Assembly (NCBI GenBank): GCA_029721435.1
Contig: CM056574.1
Location: 31,992,501 to 32,056,500 of the forward strand
Origin: Gymnothorax reevesii
Taxonomy: Eukaryota > Chordata > Actinopteri > Anguilliformes > Muraenidae
Direction: 5' to 3'
DNA length: 64,000 bases
The position numbers and the translations under genes were made by a program. Numbering within the stretch: the stretch's first letter is position 1; the number at the start of each line of letters is the position of its first letter. The notes under the pieces are model-generated. The model did not search any database and was not told the DNA's origin. It was given only the letters and a program-made list of their open reading frames with translations. Shown here in pieces: positions 20,968 through 37,689 of this stretch.

Positions 20968-23737
<2,770 letters not shown>

Positions 23738-24456
23738 CAGAGGTTCCCAACCTTACCCAGAAAGGGCTAATGTGGGTGTGGAGTGTAGGTTTTCATTCTA
23801 GCCATGCTGTTACACGCCTGAATCTACAGGTGAACCACTGAAGTCTTCTTGATTATTATCATTTAGGTGTTAAAGCTATAGTCTACGATTTTTCCCAAGT
23901 TTAAAATCATTATCGTCAATTTGATGATGATTATGGCTCTAAAGTATCTCCTACACACTGCTCACAGCAAAAGGAACCAAAAAAATCCACTCGCTCTGGA
24001 GGCTGCAGGCACCCAAAGAAGTCAACCAATAGGAATCGTTCGGGCCGAATAGGAGTGCCCCTGGCTCAGTTCCACAACTCCTTATTTGCTGTCGTATACC
24101 TCCCTCCCTCATTCAAATTTGGTACTGCGGTTCTCCTGCCCTCCCTCTTCCGCTGTGCCCCAAAGCCACCCTGCTGAGACGTCATGGTTGCCAAGCACTG
24201 AAAAACGCAGAAGAAGAAGAAAAACAACAACAAACTGCAGAGACATGGAGAAGGAAAGCTCTGGGCAACCGCCTGTCAAAAGCCTGCAGTCAAAAAGGCA
24301 GAAGAGAAGAGAAAGCTGGATCAAGCCAGATCTCAAACGAGAGTAAATATAGGAGATGCCTTTCCACAGAGGAGACAGCTACAGGACTTGCGGAGCCTAA
24401 GGAATGATGTAGTCACTTTGGCGATTCTGTTAGCCAGGTAATCATTTGTTTTATTG

Positions 24457-26068
24457 TACACCCAAAACCAGTGAAGTTGGCACGTCATGTAAATCGGAGA
24501 TAAAAACAGAATACAATGATTTGCAAATCCTTTTCAACTTATATTCAATTGAATACACAGCAAAGACAAGATGTTTAATGTTTAAACTGAGAAACTTAAT
24601 TTTTTTCTTTTTACAAATAATCATTAACTTAGAATTTAAAGGCAGCAACACATTGCCAAAAAGTTGGCACAGGGGCCTTTTTACCACTGTGTTACATCCC
24701 CTTTCCTTTTAACGGAACTCAGTAAACGTTTGGGAACTGAGGAGACCAATTTTTGAAGCTTTTCAGGGGGAACTCTTTCCCATTCTTGCTTGATGTACAG
24801 CTTCAGTTGTTCAACAGTCTGGGGTCTCCTTTCTCGTATTTTACGCTTCATAATGCGCCACACATTTTCAATGGGAGACAGGTCTGGACTACAGGCAGGC
24901 CAGTCTAGTACTCGCAGTCTTTTACTACGGAGCCATGCTGTTGTAACACGTGCAGAACGTGGATTGGCATTGTCTTGCTGAAATAAGCAGGGGCGTCCAT
25001 GAAAAAGACATTGCTTGGATGGCAACATATGTTGCTCCAAAAGCTGTATGTACCTTTCAGCATTAATGGTGCCTTCACATATGTGTAAGATGCCCATGCC
25101 TTGGGCACTAATACACCCCCATACCATCACAGATGCTGGCATTTGAACTTTGCGCCTATAACAGTCCGGATGGTTCTTTTCCTCTTCTGTCCGGAGGACA
25201 CGACGTCCACAGTTTCCAAAAACAATTTGAAATGTGGACTCGTCAGACCACAGAACACTTTTCCACTTTGCATCAGTCCATCTTAGATGAGCTTGGGCCC
25301 AGCGAAGCCGGCGGCGTTTCTGGGTGCTGTTGATAAATGGCTTTCGCTTTGCATTGTAGAGTTTTAACTTGCACTTGCAGATGTAGCGACGAACTGTAGT
25401 TACTGACAGTGGTTTTCTGAAGTGTTCCTGAGCCCATGTGGTGATGTCCTTTACACACTGATGTCGGTTTTTGATGCAGTACTGCCTGAGGGATCGAAGG
25501 TCACGGGCATTCAATGTTGGTTTTCGGCCTTGTCGCTTACGTGCAGTGATTTCTCCAGATTCTCTGAACCTTTTGACGATATTACGGACCGTAGATGATG
25601 AAATCCCTAAATTTCTTGCAACAGCTCATTGAGAAATGTTGTTTTTAAACTGTTCGACAATCAGCTCACGCATTTGTTCACTAAGTGGTGACCCTCGCCC
25701 CATCCTTGTTTGTGAATGACTGAGCATTTCAGGGAAGCTGCTTTTATACCAAATCATGGCACCCACCTGTTCCCAATTAGCCCGTTCACCTGTGGGATAT
25801 TCCAAATAGGTGTTTGATGAGCATTCCTCAACTCTCGCAGTCTTTTTTGCCACTTGAGCCAGCTTTTTTGAAACATGTTGCAGGCATCAAATTCCAAATG
25901 AGCTAATATTTGCAAAAAATTACAAAGTTTACCTGTTCGAACATTAAGTAACTTGTCTTTGCAGTGTATTCAATTGAATAAAGGTTGAAAAGGATTAGCA
26001 AATCATTGTATTCTGTTTTTATTTACGATTTACACAACGTGCGAACTTCGCTGGTTTTGGCTTTTGTA
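24457..26068 (-). mobile_element. Tc1-type transposon, full length, 1.6 kb
   Basis: Inverted repeats of about 100 bp: the left starts tacacccaaaaccagtgaag and the right ends ttcgctggttttggcttttgta. Both contain the shared blocks acagaatacaatgatttgc and attcaattgaata. TA lies at both edges. It carries one long transposase frame on the minus strand broken only once, and is the youngest-looking transposon in the window. Confidence 0.93.
24681..25703 (-). pseudogene. Tc1 transposase, complete but for one internal TGA
   Basis: From MGRGSPLSEQMRELIVEQF (Met at 25703) the frame runs 25 codons to a TGA at 25628-25626 inside the first helix-turn-helix. It then continues without another break for 314 codons to a stop at 24681. 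Total is about 340 codons, the normal Tc1 length. Visible motifs: the second DNA-binding region ISSSTVRNIVKRF, a GRKP-type hook (GRKPTLN), catalytic WSDES, FQQDNANPRSA, and SPDLSPIENVW with the DDE glutamate. Residues after the TGA are well preserved, so the nonsense change is probably recent. A shorter product could start at the internal Met (25514) but would lack most of the DNA-binding domain. Confidence 0.9.
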
Positions 26069-26595
26069 GAGGTTGATTTATGTTTCTGTAATACTGATCA
26101 TACGTAGCGACGTCAATAACTCATAGATGAGTATTAGGTCAGTGCTGGCTTAGTGCAGTGAAAGCTAACTTTAGTAACATTATTTCTGTCAGCCTACTTA
26201 CTATTGAAATGACATTAGCGTTAGCCTCTAAATTGGTTGTGAGAACATTGGTTGTGAGAACAGGAAACAAATCTCGATGGGGGAATGGTTTTGGACACAA
26301 CAGTGGAATTATATGCTAATATGCTTTACACATTGCTTGTGCAAAGTCTGTGTGAGCGTTTATTTGCTCGATAGAGAGCCACAGGGTCAATGCTAGTTAC
26401 AGTTAGTCTCTATGTATACCTTATATGCTAATATAGCTAACACGTTTACACATTGTGTGTGCAAAATCACCGTGTTTGTTTGGTTGAGGCAGCTCAGTGC
26501 TGTTGTCATTATGAAGATAAAAAGCTAACGTCAGCAATTCTTTGCCCCCAAGTTAAACCGGCGCTCTTTGTGCGGCAAACATGCTCTCTTCTCAT

Positions 26596-27064
26596 GCGTT
26601 CCATTTGTACTCGGAAGTCGGAATTTCCGAGTTCTGAGTCGGAAGCTTCAACTGGAACGCCTCCCGAGGTCTGATTTCCGACTCCGAAAGTATGAGAATC
26701 TTCACTACCATTAACATTCAAAGATGACTGCTCCAGCTGTAAACAGTAATTTGAAGCTCCTGTAATATTCCGTTTATTACTTCTGACTCGTGTTTGTCGC
26801 ACTAAATCAGCCGTATGCATTGTTTTACATACATGTATATATGGAAATCCACCATTTTGAAGCTTGCAGAAGGATCGTATATTTGTCCAGTTGTTGCTTA
26901 TATTCGGACAAGGCAAATGCTTTCGTAGACGTGACCATCTTGTTTTACTTCTCTTCTTCCCAGTTTATGACAGTTGGCAACTTTTTTCTGACTTTGTAAC
27001 TGGAACGCTGATAACTCCGCTGTGACGTCATTCCCAGCTCCGACTTCCGTAGTAAATGGAACGC
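26596..27064. mobile_element. MITE nested in the hAT-like element
   Basis: Left end gcgttccatttgtactcgg (continuing aagtcgga) and right end tccgacttccgtagtaaatg (continuing gaacgc) are inverted copies. About 470 bp, locally CpG-rich, no coding. Superfamily not assigned. Confidence 0.65.
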
Positions 27065-27637
27065 GGCCTCGGTTTCCGAGGGGATGAGCCGGTACTTTCA
27101 GGGGAGGAAGCATGGCATCGGAAGAAGCACAGAGGGGGTTGGGGAGCTGTGTGTGGTGGAGAAATCGTACACTATAGCATTAAACCCCATAAAACCAACG
27201 GGCCCATATATGGGTCCATCAAATGCAGCTGCTAAATTCAAACCTGTTAAACTTACGACCAATTTAAATTTCTAGCAGTGATCATAAGCTCCCAAATAAG
27301 TCCTGTGGAATTACAGGGAAATGTGCATAAAATGATGTATGAGATCAAGACATCTCCATTCGATGTAATGCTGTGGCCATAAAAACATGGCGTCTTGGGT
27401 TTGAGTATTTCTTTCAATAGAAGTGTGATGCAGCTTCAGTGAAGCGTTGCAACCAGCAGATAGAGAATGTGCAAGTGACATAGTTCTGAAGTATGAAAAA
27501 AAATTCTCCACTTTCAACCTACAGAAGCAAAAACATAGGTGAAAAATTAGAGTTTTAGAGGTTAACTGTTTGAATGTAATAAAAGCCCGAATCAACTCTG
27601 CCCTTTCTGGATAAGGTTGAGAACCTCTGCTGTACAG

Positions 27638-30600
27638 GCACCTTGATCTTCAGTTACTTCTGCAAGGCCACACCCTAAAAACAGTGCCTGAAACCCAACA
27701 ATCTAATGAACGTCAGCATTGCATTTAAAAGCCTGCTGCTGCTTGTGCCACAGACGATCTCAGCATTTGCCAACTGTAGAGTTTACCACATCAAGGGCCT
27801 GACTATCACTGGTGCTCTGCACACCAGCACTGCTTTACGATAGGAAGCTAAAAGAAGGTAGATTCAAAACTAGCTTTGAAAAGACACATCTGTTCACTTT
27901 CCCTTCCATTTCTGACCTTGACTTCTGATGCTTTTCATTACATTTCCATGCAAACACATGAAAACACTAGAGTCTGAAATTCACAGAGGTTCTGGAAATT
28001 ACTGCAACTAGAATGCACCACAATGTTACAAACAGATCCATTTCTGTTGGATGGAGTCAATTTTCTCCAGCCAAATTAAAATCGTGTAGAGACACTGGCA
28101 TGATATCAATGCATTAATTCAATTGCATTCATTGGCAAATAAAAAAAAAAAAGCTATCTTTTCACTGTAAGAAATCAAAAGCACTGGTTTGATGTCAGTA
28201 GCGAAGTGGTTTTCGTGGTGGCTAACTATCAGTGCATACTGTGCAGGAGCACAAACAAAAATATGCTTATGGTTAATGTCTCCATCAGCCAGGGCTAGCA
28301 CTGCAGAACTGAGGGCTGTAGCTGAAAGCTTTGGTGTTCGGTTTCAGCTGATCCGCTCGACCGCTTCTCCATCACATTTCCTGTTCCCTGGCCGTGTGGC
28401 AATGAACCGCACATGACCACTCCCTGAAAAGTGCAGTGCATCTCCACGTCCCGTAACAACAGAGGCCAACGCTCCCAGCTCATATTCTGATCAGGACAAC
28501 GTACAGCCCTGTTACTGTATCAGAACCACAAATAATATTGTCAACAGAATAAGGCTCTGAAAAACCCTTAAGGGCACTGAACAAATGTTTATTTGTTAAG
28601 ACTAATAATATCCACATATTTCATCACAAGCAACAAATCTAAACCATTAAGGTGCGGTACACTAAAGGCTTATCTACTTGAATGTTACAGTAGTCATACT
28701 GTAAAATATATGTGGCATCAGTTCTGGAAATATTCAAAGCTCCATGCCAGCGATACTTAAATCTGGCCTTCGAAGCCACACCTGCCCTCGGGTTTCTTTC
28801 CTCACCGGTAATTAACTGAACAACTCAAACAACAGACCAGCCGGGCAGCCTTCATGTCTCACTCCAAGGTAAAGGAGAGGTGGGCGATCAGCAGGCTCCA
28901 TCCCTCAGTAACCTCATCCTGGAATATGTGGTTTAGATAATGGAAGGATTATCTAATTCTGCTTCAAACAGGCCGTGTGTAATCCATATACTTGTTTTTA
29001 ACTTACATTTTTTCAGATTAAAATTCATTTTCCAAGGGCTGCAAGATGAAATTTAGTTTTGTTTAGCTTTCATTCAGGAGCAAATATGGAATCTTTTCCC
29101 TCGATAGTTTTCGTTGTCCTAGTTCCGGCTTTATGATTTGCTGTATGGAGCAGCAAGATATTTGCATTAATGTGAAGGTGTACCTAATAAAGTTTGTCAA
29201 CGAGCGTGTTGACGGTAAATTCAACTATTCCATTGGAGAGTGAATAATAAAACTACGCAGAAGGAAGAACTGCTACGAAATAGCGAGGACCTCTCTGTCC
29301 TTTGCGTATGGAGTTCAACAGGACAGAGGTCCTCCCCTGGTTGCATATTAAAAGCAGGATTCATTTTCATCTAATCCAATTTCCCATTCTGCAATCAGGA
29401 GATTTTCAGTGGTATTAGTAACACTCCCTGGGTTGCAGACTCTATGAATGGAGAACTTAGGCAGTCAGGTTTAGTTCCTGCAGAGCACACATGCAGTGCC
29501 CACTGGCTATCGACAAGCCGCCTTCCGTCAGCGGTTAATCTGCCAGCTTTTTATAAAGGGATCCAGCACCCAGTGGATCAGTCCTGATGGGGATCGACAG
29601 CCAAAAGAATGCAAAGCAGCTAATGATTCTTCTTGTGGTTTCAGTAACAGCGATTCGCTTATATTCTAGCCAATCCACAGCCGACAATCCAACAAGCGCT
29701 GGCTGTTTGGCATCACCCTCTCCAAGGAAATCCCAGCAATCAAGGGTTCTGAAAGTTCTGTGACACATACACGACAGGGGAAAATAAGCTTTGCAGATGG
29801 AGAAAAAATTCAGCAGCTATTCACTACTTGCGGCAACACGCAAATCGTCTGACTTTAGGAGTTTATGGCACAGGAACCTACTCCGGCCAGGAAACAAAGG
29901 CTCATTTGTCTGACGGTTCTGTAGCAGTAAGGGCCCCTATCAAGGGCTGTGTTACATACACTCAGGACCATGCTTGCACGATCTCTCTCTCACTGGCAAG
30001 CATACTCACAAGCCCGCTTTCTCTCGCGCAAAAGTGCTTCTTCCACCCTCATGCTTTTTCACCCTTAATTTCCACTCTCCAACAAGTCCACCCAGGAATA
30101 CCTGAAAACATGCTATCAAACAGACAAACCCACATACACAGACAGAAATTCATTTACCAACCCCCCATTGTCATCTCTCTCTCTCTCTCTCTCTCAATGG
30201 TTTTCACACACACGCACACATTTGCTCTCTTTCACTCTACTGCACCCACATACATCCACACACGGATAAAAAAATGCACTGGCTGGCCAAGCCTCATTCA
30301 TTAACACACCACCGAGGACATGTGCATCCATGTGTGTCTCTGGTACAGAGTGCAGACGCTCATTATTCCTCTCCGTTGTCATTATGTTCCCTTCCTAGAG
30401 GTTCGACCACAGGATTGTAACGGAAAGCTGCCCCATTTTGTTCTATCTCTCTCCAGGCTGAGATGAGTGAGTCACCATATTTTCCACTAAGGAGGCTAGT
30501 TTTTTGGCAGAAGGACACAATGACTGCATCGCTATTAGGCGACAGTCACGCTGCTTTTTTTAAAAAATTGTGTAATTCAGCTCAGATGTCCCCAACAGCA

Positions 30601-31739
30601 CGCTATTAGATGATCAAAACCTGGAACAAAAATTCCTGAGGCCACAGATAACGTGGTTGGCAGCCGTACCAAGAATGTGAGGGCCACGCGTGGATGGTTT
30701 CAATTATGAGCGCACAGTTTATGAGTCTGTGTTCACCTCGGTACGACGAAAACCATATAGGCTGAACATAGCCTGTTTTATGAAACAAAAAATACATATT
30801 GGTCAAATTAAAAATATGCTAATGCAATTAAAAGAAAATTAAAATTCTGTATTTAACTTTGCTGTGATGAAATGCATTCTTCGTTGTCTCAAGGGACAAG
30901 ACCGAGACTAGCTCAAAAATAGAACAAATCCTCATGTTTTCATGAGGTGTACATGGGTGAGTGTTTTCTCTTAATCTTGTTAAAAGAACAGATACAGGTG
31001 TGTGCTAGCTAGAATACGTGGGTCAATCCACCCATGCGAGAGTGTATACGTGAGCCATTTTATAGCGACAAAATTAAGGAGGTTACAAAATACTCACCCC
31101 ATATTCCCCAGCAATCTCCTAACCCGCGTAATGTCAGCGTACCAACTCGGTCCCTCACCATCCCTGTCCGAAACCCCAACCCCAAACCCGCATATATACC
31201 CTCTTCTCCATAAATGCTACCTATGCGATGATAGCCACGTCTCATAACGCTCGTCTTCGGACCTTAAGCCTGACGTGGTGGAAAAGTCTACCTCAGACAC
31301 AACAGCTCGATGTGCTCTTAAGTAAAAAAAGAAAAAAAAAAGAACAGATACTAGTGGAAAGACTGGCTCACCGTCATCTGACACAGTAAACACTACTTAC
31401 CCGGGCCGTATTTTTAACACGTAATTACCTGTTGCCAGTCTCACCAGGTGCGATAAAGTGTGGTTGGGTTGGCGGAAACTGACTGGTTTTTCCATGCAGG
31501 AGGAGTGTGGTGGGATTGATCTGTGTGGGGTTTAATTTTGGGGTGAGGGAGGGAGGGGGGGTCGTCAGGGAGAGGAGCACTGATTGGGCAAGTGAGAATG
31601 CTGCTCTGCCAACCTCAAGTGAATCCCTGATGACTTGCGTTTGAACCTTGAAAAAGGACCATCCATGATTTATATTCAGTTATAAATATTAGTTGTTTAT
31701 ATACATTCCTGGGGAAAAAAATGGGCCAAATAGGCAAGA
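27638..31739. other. Stretch without recognised gene, upstream of the CPNE2 ATG exon
   Basis: No host exon or transposon supported. Holds (CT)n at about 30172-30195 and short CA tracts near 30207-30230. The 158-codon plus frame at 29828-30304 spans these low-complexity tracts and shows no family. Confidence 0.45.
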
Positions 31740-31900
31740 GGTTTCAGAGTCCAAATTTGAACCCAATAGAGAATATTTGGTCCCATATTAGGCACGATGA
31801 CTTTGAAAACATTTCAACGAGTAATTATTTGCTCAACAAAAAGTGGAATATACAAGGTACATTGATTCTTCTCTCTGTAAAAAGCTGACTGCAAGTTCAG
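31740..31900 (+). pseudogene. Tiny Tc1/mariner transposase C-terminal remnant
   Basis: The plus strand reads FQSPNLNPIENIWSHIR at about 31743-31795, the hallmark block containing the DDE glutamate of Tc1 transposases. A less clear continuation (KKWNIQG) follows. No terminal repeats seen. The neighbouring 31901-33479 shows nothing recognisable. Confidence 0.6.
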
Positions 31901-33479
31901 CCAAAAAGCTCAAGCATTTAAAAATATATTAAAGGGGAAAGCTATCGGTACTAATTTACATTATTCATTTGTTTAATTTCCTGACCAATGACTTTTTTAA
32001 AAGACAAATGAAAGCCTTGTTCTTTGTCATTTTGGGCTATGCCCATTTTTATTTTGGCCAGAATCGTTCTTTCGGGCCTGACAGTCACAGCCGAGGTACT
32101 GGTCCTCTAAGGAGCCAATATCACTTCATCCCCCAAAACTCCTCCTAGGTGATGACATCACAATCCCATTAAAAGATGACTCTGTGCTTCCAAGATGTTA
32201 TGGTAACTTTTGCCCCTTGAATATGACCACATGGATTAATACGTGTGACCCAGTGAGGACTAAGGCAGTTTGACGCAATGAAAATGTGCACCTGAGCGTG
32301 CAGTCTGGACGTGGCTGTTTAAAAGCAGCAGTGCTTTGACTGGTTTATTGTGCTTGGTTAGCAGTGATGTCATTGGTCGTCAGGAGTGACTGGCACTCTC
32401 AATGATCCCTTACTACCCACAGCGATGCCATCTGCGTTTCCATGACCACACCTGGATAGGATCAGTGAGGGCAGGTGATACAGATCCCTCTTAAAATCAA
32501 ACCTTTTCCCTGTGGCCTTTGAGTCTAGTGCAGATGCACAAATCTCTACCATAAAATCCTAAAGCACATAGCAATTACATGCCAGTAATGGCAGCAGGGC
32601 CTCAAAAATTGCAGTTTTATATTTTGGTTTTTAATTGGGGAATTGATTCAAACAATTAAATTGCTACTTTTTCCTGATTTTTACGTGCTCACCCATAATT
32701 TTTCAGTTTTACTGGATAAAGCAATATTCTCCGGACACTATCGTTTTGCTTTTACACACATTGCTTAACAAAGCCATTTAAAACGAGTTTGTGTACTTCA
32801 TGCAACACAATACTTAAAGAATAATCATCAGTAGTATATCCAGAGAAAGTAGACCAACACCAGAAATGCAAAAATGTCATCTGACATGGCATTATAGAGA
32901 GACATAATTTGAAAGATGCATTTTAGATTTTATGGTGCAGCTCGTTCCGTTATCATCATGGAACACTCTGTGTGCGCATCAGCAAATGATGTCGCTCTGC
33001 AGCTTGATGAAATTAATCAAATTTTAATGACAGGAATGTCCTAGAACTGGCCTACCTGGCATAACTCGCTTAAAACAGCATGAAAATGAGAAATTTATGA
33101 GCGCAAATGCAATGAAATCAGCATTGCTGCAAAAATGCCATCAAAAGAAGACATCCAATGCAGTGAAAAAATGAATAGACACTTAAAGGGTTCTCAAAAC
33201 ATGATGTTCGTCACTGACATTTTTCTAAATTCATTTGGGAAAGTCAAAGTCTGCGTTGCTTAGAAATACTAAGTGATTCTCATACCAGGATTTAAATTCA
33301 GTTGTAAACACTATAGAGAAATCTCCTGTGGTCTGGAAATACCTAGTATGTATTTCACTTCAGGTAGAAACTGAGTTTGACCCTCATTTGCAATAATTAA
33401 GAACGGTGAAAATCTTAAAGCACTAGCTATTAGTGTGATTTGAACTGTCAAAATCAAGCTTATATTACTTTTTTTCTGT

Positions 33480-33790
33480 TAGGAGAAGTCCAGAACCCAA
33501 AAGTTCTAGTTCAATTACGAGTCCCTTGTCCCTGATAAACTCACAAGGTTTTTTCCAGATTACAGGAGAAATGGATATACCTTTTAGTGAAATAAAACTC
33601 AAATGGACAGCTGACACAAAGAATGGGAATTTAAATATCTGGGAGTAATTAGGTTTTGCCGAAATGATCAGTCATTATTTTACAGTGGGTGTGCTCTTGT
33701 TGATGTACTGATGTACTGACTGTTTTCTTGTGTCCATGGTTATTGTATCTATTAAAATAACTGCAGTAAAGTTTCATTTAAAAAAAAAAA
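33480..33790 (+). mobile_element. Probable L1-like LINE 3' fragment with poly-A tail
   Basis: The plus strand contains EFKYLGVI (about 33630-33655), a block found after the RT core in L1-type elements, preceded by LKWTADTKN. It ends in an 11-12-base A run at about 33779-33790 after a 3' UTR-like stretch. Short and out of frame, so the clade is uncertain. Confidence 0.45.
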
Positions 33791-34555
33791 GTCCTAAAGG
33801 TGTAATGCAAGGCCTCATTCAAGAGCTGAAAAAAAACCTAATCTACTATTGGAGATCTTAATTAATGACCACGAGCTGTTACTGAACTGACTGGGCTGTT
33901 TTCATGCCAGGCTACAACAGAAGCCAGCACCCACACCAGCACTCTTCTGAAGAGACTGCTAACACCTGATCTATGTGCTTTTTTTGCCTTCCAGCTTGAC
34001 AGATATCGAAAAAGAAATATGACATTTTTCAGAACATTTGCGGAGCTGTGCCGTTACACTGCAAGAAGATTAAATGAACGTGAGGAGAAGATTATACGGT
34101 AGCTAGCAAGGTAATACTCGGCACTCTGATTGTGGATGTCGGGGTGTGTGAGTGTGTGTGTGTGTGTGTGCGCGCGTGTATGTGTGTTTGATAGCGTGTG
34201 CGCGTGAGTGTGAGCGTGCACCTGCAGGACCTCGAGAGGGAGCGGACAGCATTGGTACATGATCAGATGCATTTAGATTCAGCACACAGACATAATTACG
34301 CATCAGAGATGAGCAGCAGTGTATCAGGGCTGGAGTGCACAGGCCCACAGCATCACTAAAGAGACAAAGACAGCTTCCTCTCCCACACGCCTGGCATCGC
34401 CTGCTCCGCCTCCCCAGACGCACTGCAGGACAGGATATGGGTCAATACTGCAGCGCATACATCTCCTACTGCTCATCAGCTCTGCCTCGTTAGAAACTCC
34501 ACCCTCATCGGGTGTGGGAGCAGAAGGTGCTACGCCCACACAACCCCACGCAAAC
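33791..34555. other. Stretch ahead of the CA tract
   Basis: No gene recognised. Contains a (TG)n/(GT)n tract at about 34143-34215, opposite in strand sense to the large CA tract that follows. Confidence 0.5.
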
Positions 34556-34719
34556 CCGAGCATACACACACACACACACACGCACGCACACACACACACA
34601 ACCACACAAACACACACACACGCACACGCACACACACACACACAAACACACACACACAACCACACACGCACACGCACGCACGTGCGCACACACATACACA
34701 CACACACACAAACACACAA

Positions 34720-34758
<39 letters not shown>

Positions 34759-34833
34759 CACACACAACCACACAAACACACACACACACACACGCACACG
34801 CACACACACGCACACACAACCACAACCACACAA

Positions 34834-34869
<36 letters not shown>

Positions 34870-35075
34870 ACGCACGTGCGCACACACATACACACACACA
34901 CACAAACACACAACCACACACACACACACACACAACCACACACACACACACACAACCACACACACACACACACACACACACACAGGCACGCACACACACA
35001 CACAAACACACAAACACGCACGCACGCACACACACACTCACAAACATGTACACACACACACATACACACTCACAT

Positions 35076-35106
<31 letters not shown>

Positions 35107-35108
35107 TG

Positions 35109-35140
<32 letters not shown>

Positions 35141-35302
35141 ACCACACAAACACAAAAACACACACACACACACAGGCACGCACACACACACAACCACACA
35201 AACACACACGCACGGACACACACACACACTCACAAACATGTACACACACACATACATACACATACACACTCACATACACACACACACGCACACACACGCA
35301 CC

Positions 35303-35349
<47 letters not shown>

Positions 35350-35850
35350 CCACACAAACACACAAACACGCACGCACCCACACACACACGCACAAACATG
35401 TACACGCACACACACACGCACATACACACTCACATACACACACACGCACACACGCACGTGCGCGCACACACACACTCACACACACACACGCACAAACATG
35501 CGCACACACACACACACACACACTCACATACACACATGAAAGCGCACACACGAACACGCACGCCCACACACGAACACGCACGCCCACCGTGAACGCATGC
35601 AGGCACACACGCACGCGTGTGCACATGTTTACACGTACACACATGCACACACACTTTCACACTCGAGCATACGCACACACACATGCACACACACACACTT
35701 TCACACTTGCAGATACACTCAAATGCATGCACACACTCAAACCTACATGCACAAGCGCACACACACACATGCAGGAACACACGCACACAAACACAGACGA
35801 ACACACACTTTCACACAAACATATACACACACACATGTAGACATACGGAC
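34556..35850 (+). repeat. Very long, impure (CA)n microsatellite, about 1.3 kb
   Basis: Almost entirely CA/CG/TA dinucleotide steps with sporadic interruptions (aaaca, ctcac, gcgcgc, catgtac), purest at 34556-35530 and more degenerate afterwards. Several longer blocks repeat in order, for example cacaaacatgtacacacaca at about 35037, 35230 and 35393, showing secondary block duplications inside the tract. It creates long spurious frames (His-Thr on plus, Cys-Val on minus) that are not genes. Confidence 0.97.
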
Positions 35851-37689
35851 CCAACAGCTGCAAGGTTACTGTCCCTCACACTACAGAGTGACACCAAAAT
35901 TGAAAGTCATGCAATCAAGCTGCAAAACCACAGCCGGACCTCCAACAACAGCTTCTCATACCCAACTGAGAATCTGCGGCCAAAAGCAGAAGCACCACGG
36001 TCGACAGCAACGCACGAAATATTCATCGGCATTCCTTGAATAGTTCTGCCATTATCGTTGACACAGAAAAAAAGCAAAAAAAAGAATCAATGACACCTGA
36101 TAGCAAAATCCACTTTTTGTCCGAGAAAGGTCACGAACAAGTTTGCACTCAGTCTCTTGACCTGTGAGCCAGTCACTGGCTTCTGAACACACTGGGCTCA
36201 TCAGACAACAGGTATGCATCCACTTCCTGTATTGTTCTGACTGCATTTACTGGCTCCAGTCCACAGTGTGTATGGCAGTAGACAAAGACACCTGTATCTG
36301 GCCTGGCATTGATGATAATTTGACAATAAAACACGTTCTCTCAGAGAGAGAAATGACTCAAAATATTTACGGACATTACTGGAATTCCAGGCCTCATTCC
36401 CAAATCGCGAAGCACGGGAAATCAGCTTGGAATCTGTTCTGTCAACAAAATGCCATGTTAATAGTGGGGGTTTTGAAGGAGTGAAGGAGGGAAATGGAGA
36501 GAAAAAAAAAAATGTTTTAACGTTCATTCGAATTTCGAGGGAAAGACTACAAGTGTCATTCCTCCCTAACGAGAAGCAAGAAAGAGAGAAATATAAAGTG
36601 ACAGATAAAGGGATAATAAATGGTTTTCAAATTGAAATTCAAATTGAATGACCGTAAGAGTCAATTACCCAACCAGAGAAAGAGCGAGACAGAGAGACGA
36701 AGAGAGGGAAACAGGAAAGATAAGGTGTGGACCGTATGGGACATGGCCAAAGAATACACTCCTTCACACAGAAACCCCAACAAACGCACACAGGCCAGTG
36801 CTGTGTTCACCATGAATAAGCAGGAGAGCGAACGTGAACGGAGAGTGTGAGCATTTCAGTGAGCAGGGGAGCGGAGAAAAAGAACAGGAGAGAGTGAGTG
36901 CCTGTGTGTGCGAGTGTGAAAGAGAGAGCGAGCGAGACGAGAGAGCAGGGACACCGTAAAGAAGATATACGCCTCGCCAACAGACCGCTGGTGCTAATTA
37001 ATCAGCACTCGGAGATTCTGAAGGGCTAGCATGCAAGTGTTAGCACACACCTTTCAGTCAGTAAGGGTCCAAGCAGACACTATCACAGCACAGCAACTTC
37101 AGGGAATATTCCTGATTTACAACTCGGCTGATTTTGTGATTTACGGTCATTGAAAATTAATGGAGTTTTCCTGCAGCCCTGAATGATTTTTTTACATTAC
37201 CCTCTGAATATTTGGGACCTTCCTTGGCTAACTCGAAACAAAATCATATGGTATAAAGATTCTGAGATTCTGGAAAAAACATACGACTTTTATGTTCAGG
37301 ATGGGTTCAGCTAACCTAACATTATGACTTCTTTTAATATTTTCAAAGTAATTGCGGAGCGGTTTTCAGAATCTATACCTGGCAGTTACAAAGGATATAG
37401 CCTTATACACCCTTGTTGACCTGGCAGGTTTCTGAAACGCAATGTCAGACATAATTACAAAAAAAAAAAAAACTGACTTTTACCTTAAGTTTCAACTACA
37501 TAAAATCAAAAAGAAAAAAATATAAAAGAAGCAAATATAAAACAACAACACTCTGGTTAAGGAAGTTCGCACAACCCCTCAAAGTAATATTATAGAGGAA
37601 TTTAACACTTTGCATTTACTGCAGCAGCAAGTGGTTGTAAATACATCCGTGACAACTTTGCCATGTAAGACTTTGTAATTCTACCACAC
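35851..37689. other. Stretch without recognised gene
   Basis: Purine-rich (GA) between about 36580 and 36950, otherwise unremarkable. No exon, RNA gene or transposon supported. Confidence 0.45.

Larger units (their letters stand above)
23738..27629. mobile_element. hAT-like DNA transposon with 8-bp target duplication, hosting two nested elements
   Basis: Left end CAGAGGTTCCCAACCTTACC and right end GGATAAGGTTGAGAACCTCTG are inverted copies, with ggttctcaacc-type termini typical of hAT (Charlie-like) elements. Flanks CTATACAG (23730-23737) and CTGTACAG (27630-27637) agree at 7 of 8 bases, fitting the 8-bp hAT duplication. Inside lie a full Tc1 (24457-26068) and a MITE (26596-27064). Without them the element would be about 1.8 kb. 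No hAT transposase recognised. Confidence 0.75.

Noticed and set aside
34319..36043. Very long open frames on both strands (over 400 codons on plus, over 250 on minus)
   Set aside because: They are translations of a CA/TG microsatellite (His-Thr or Cys-Val repeats) and occur in overlapping frames on both strands.
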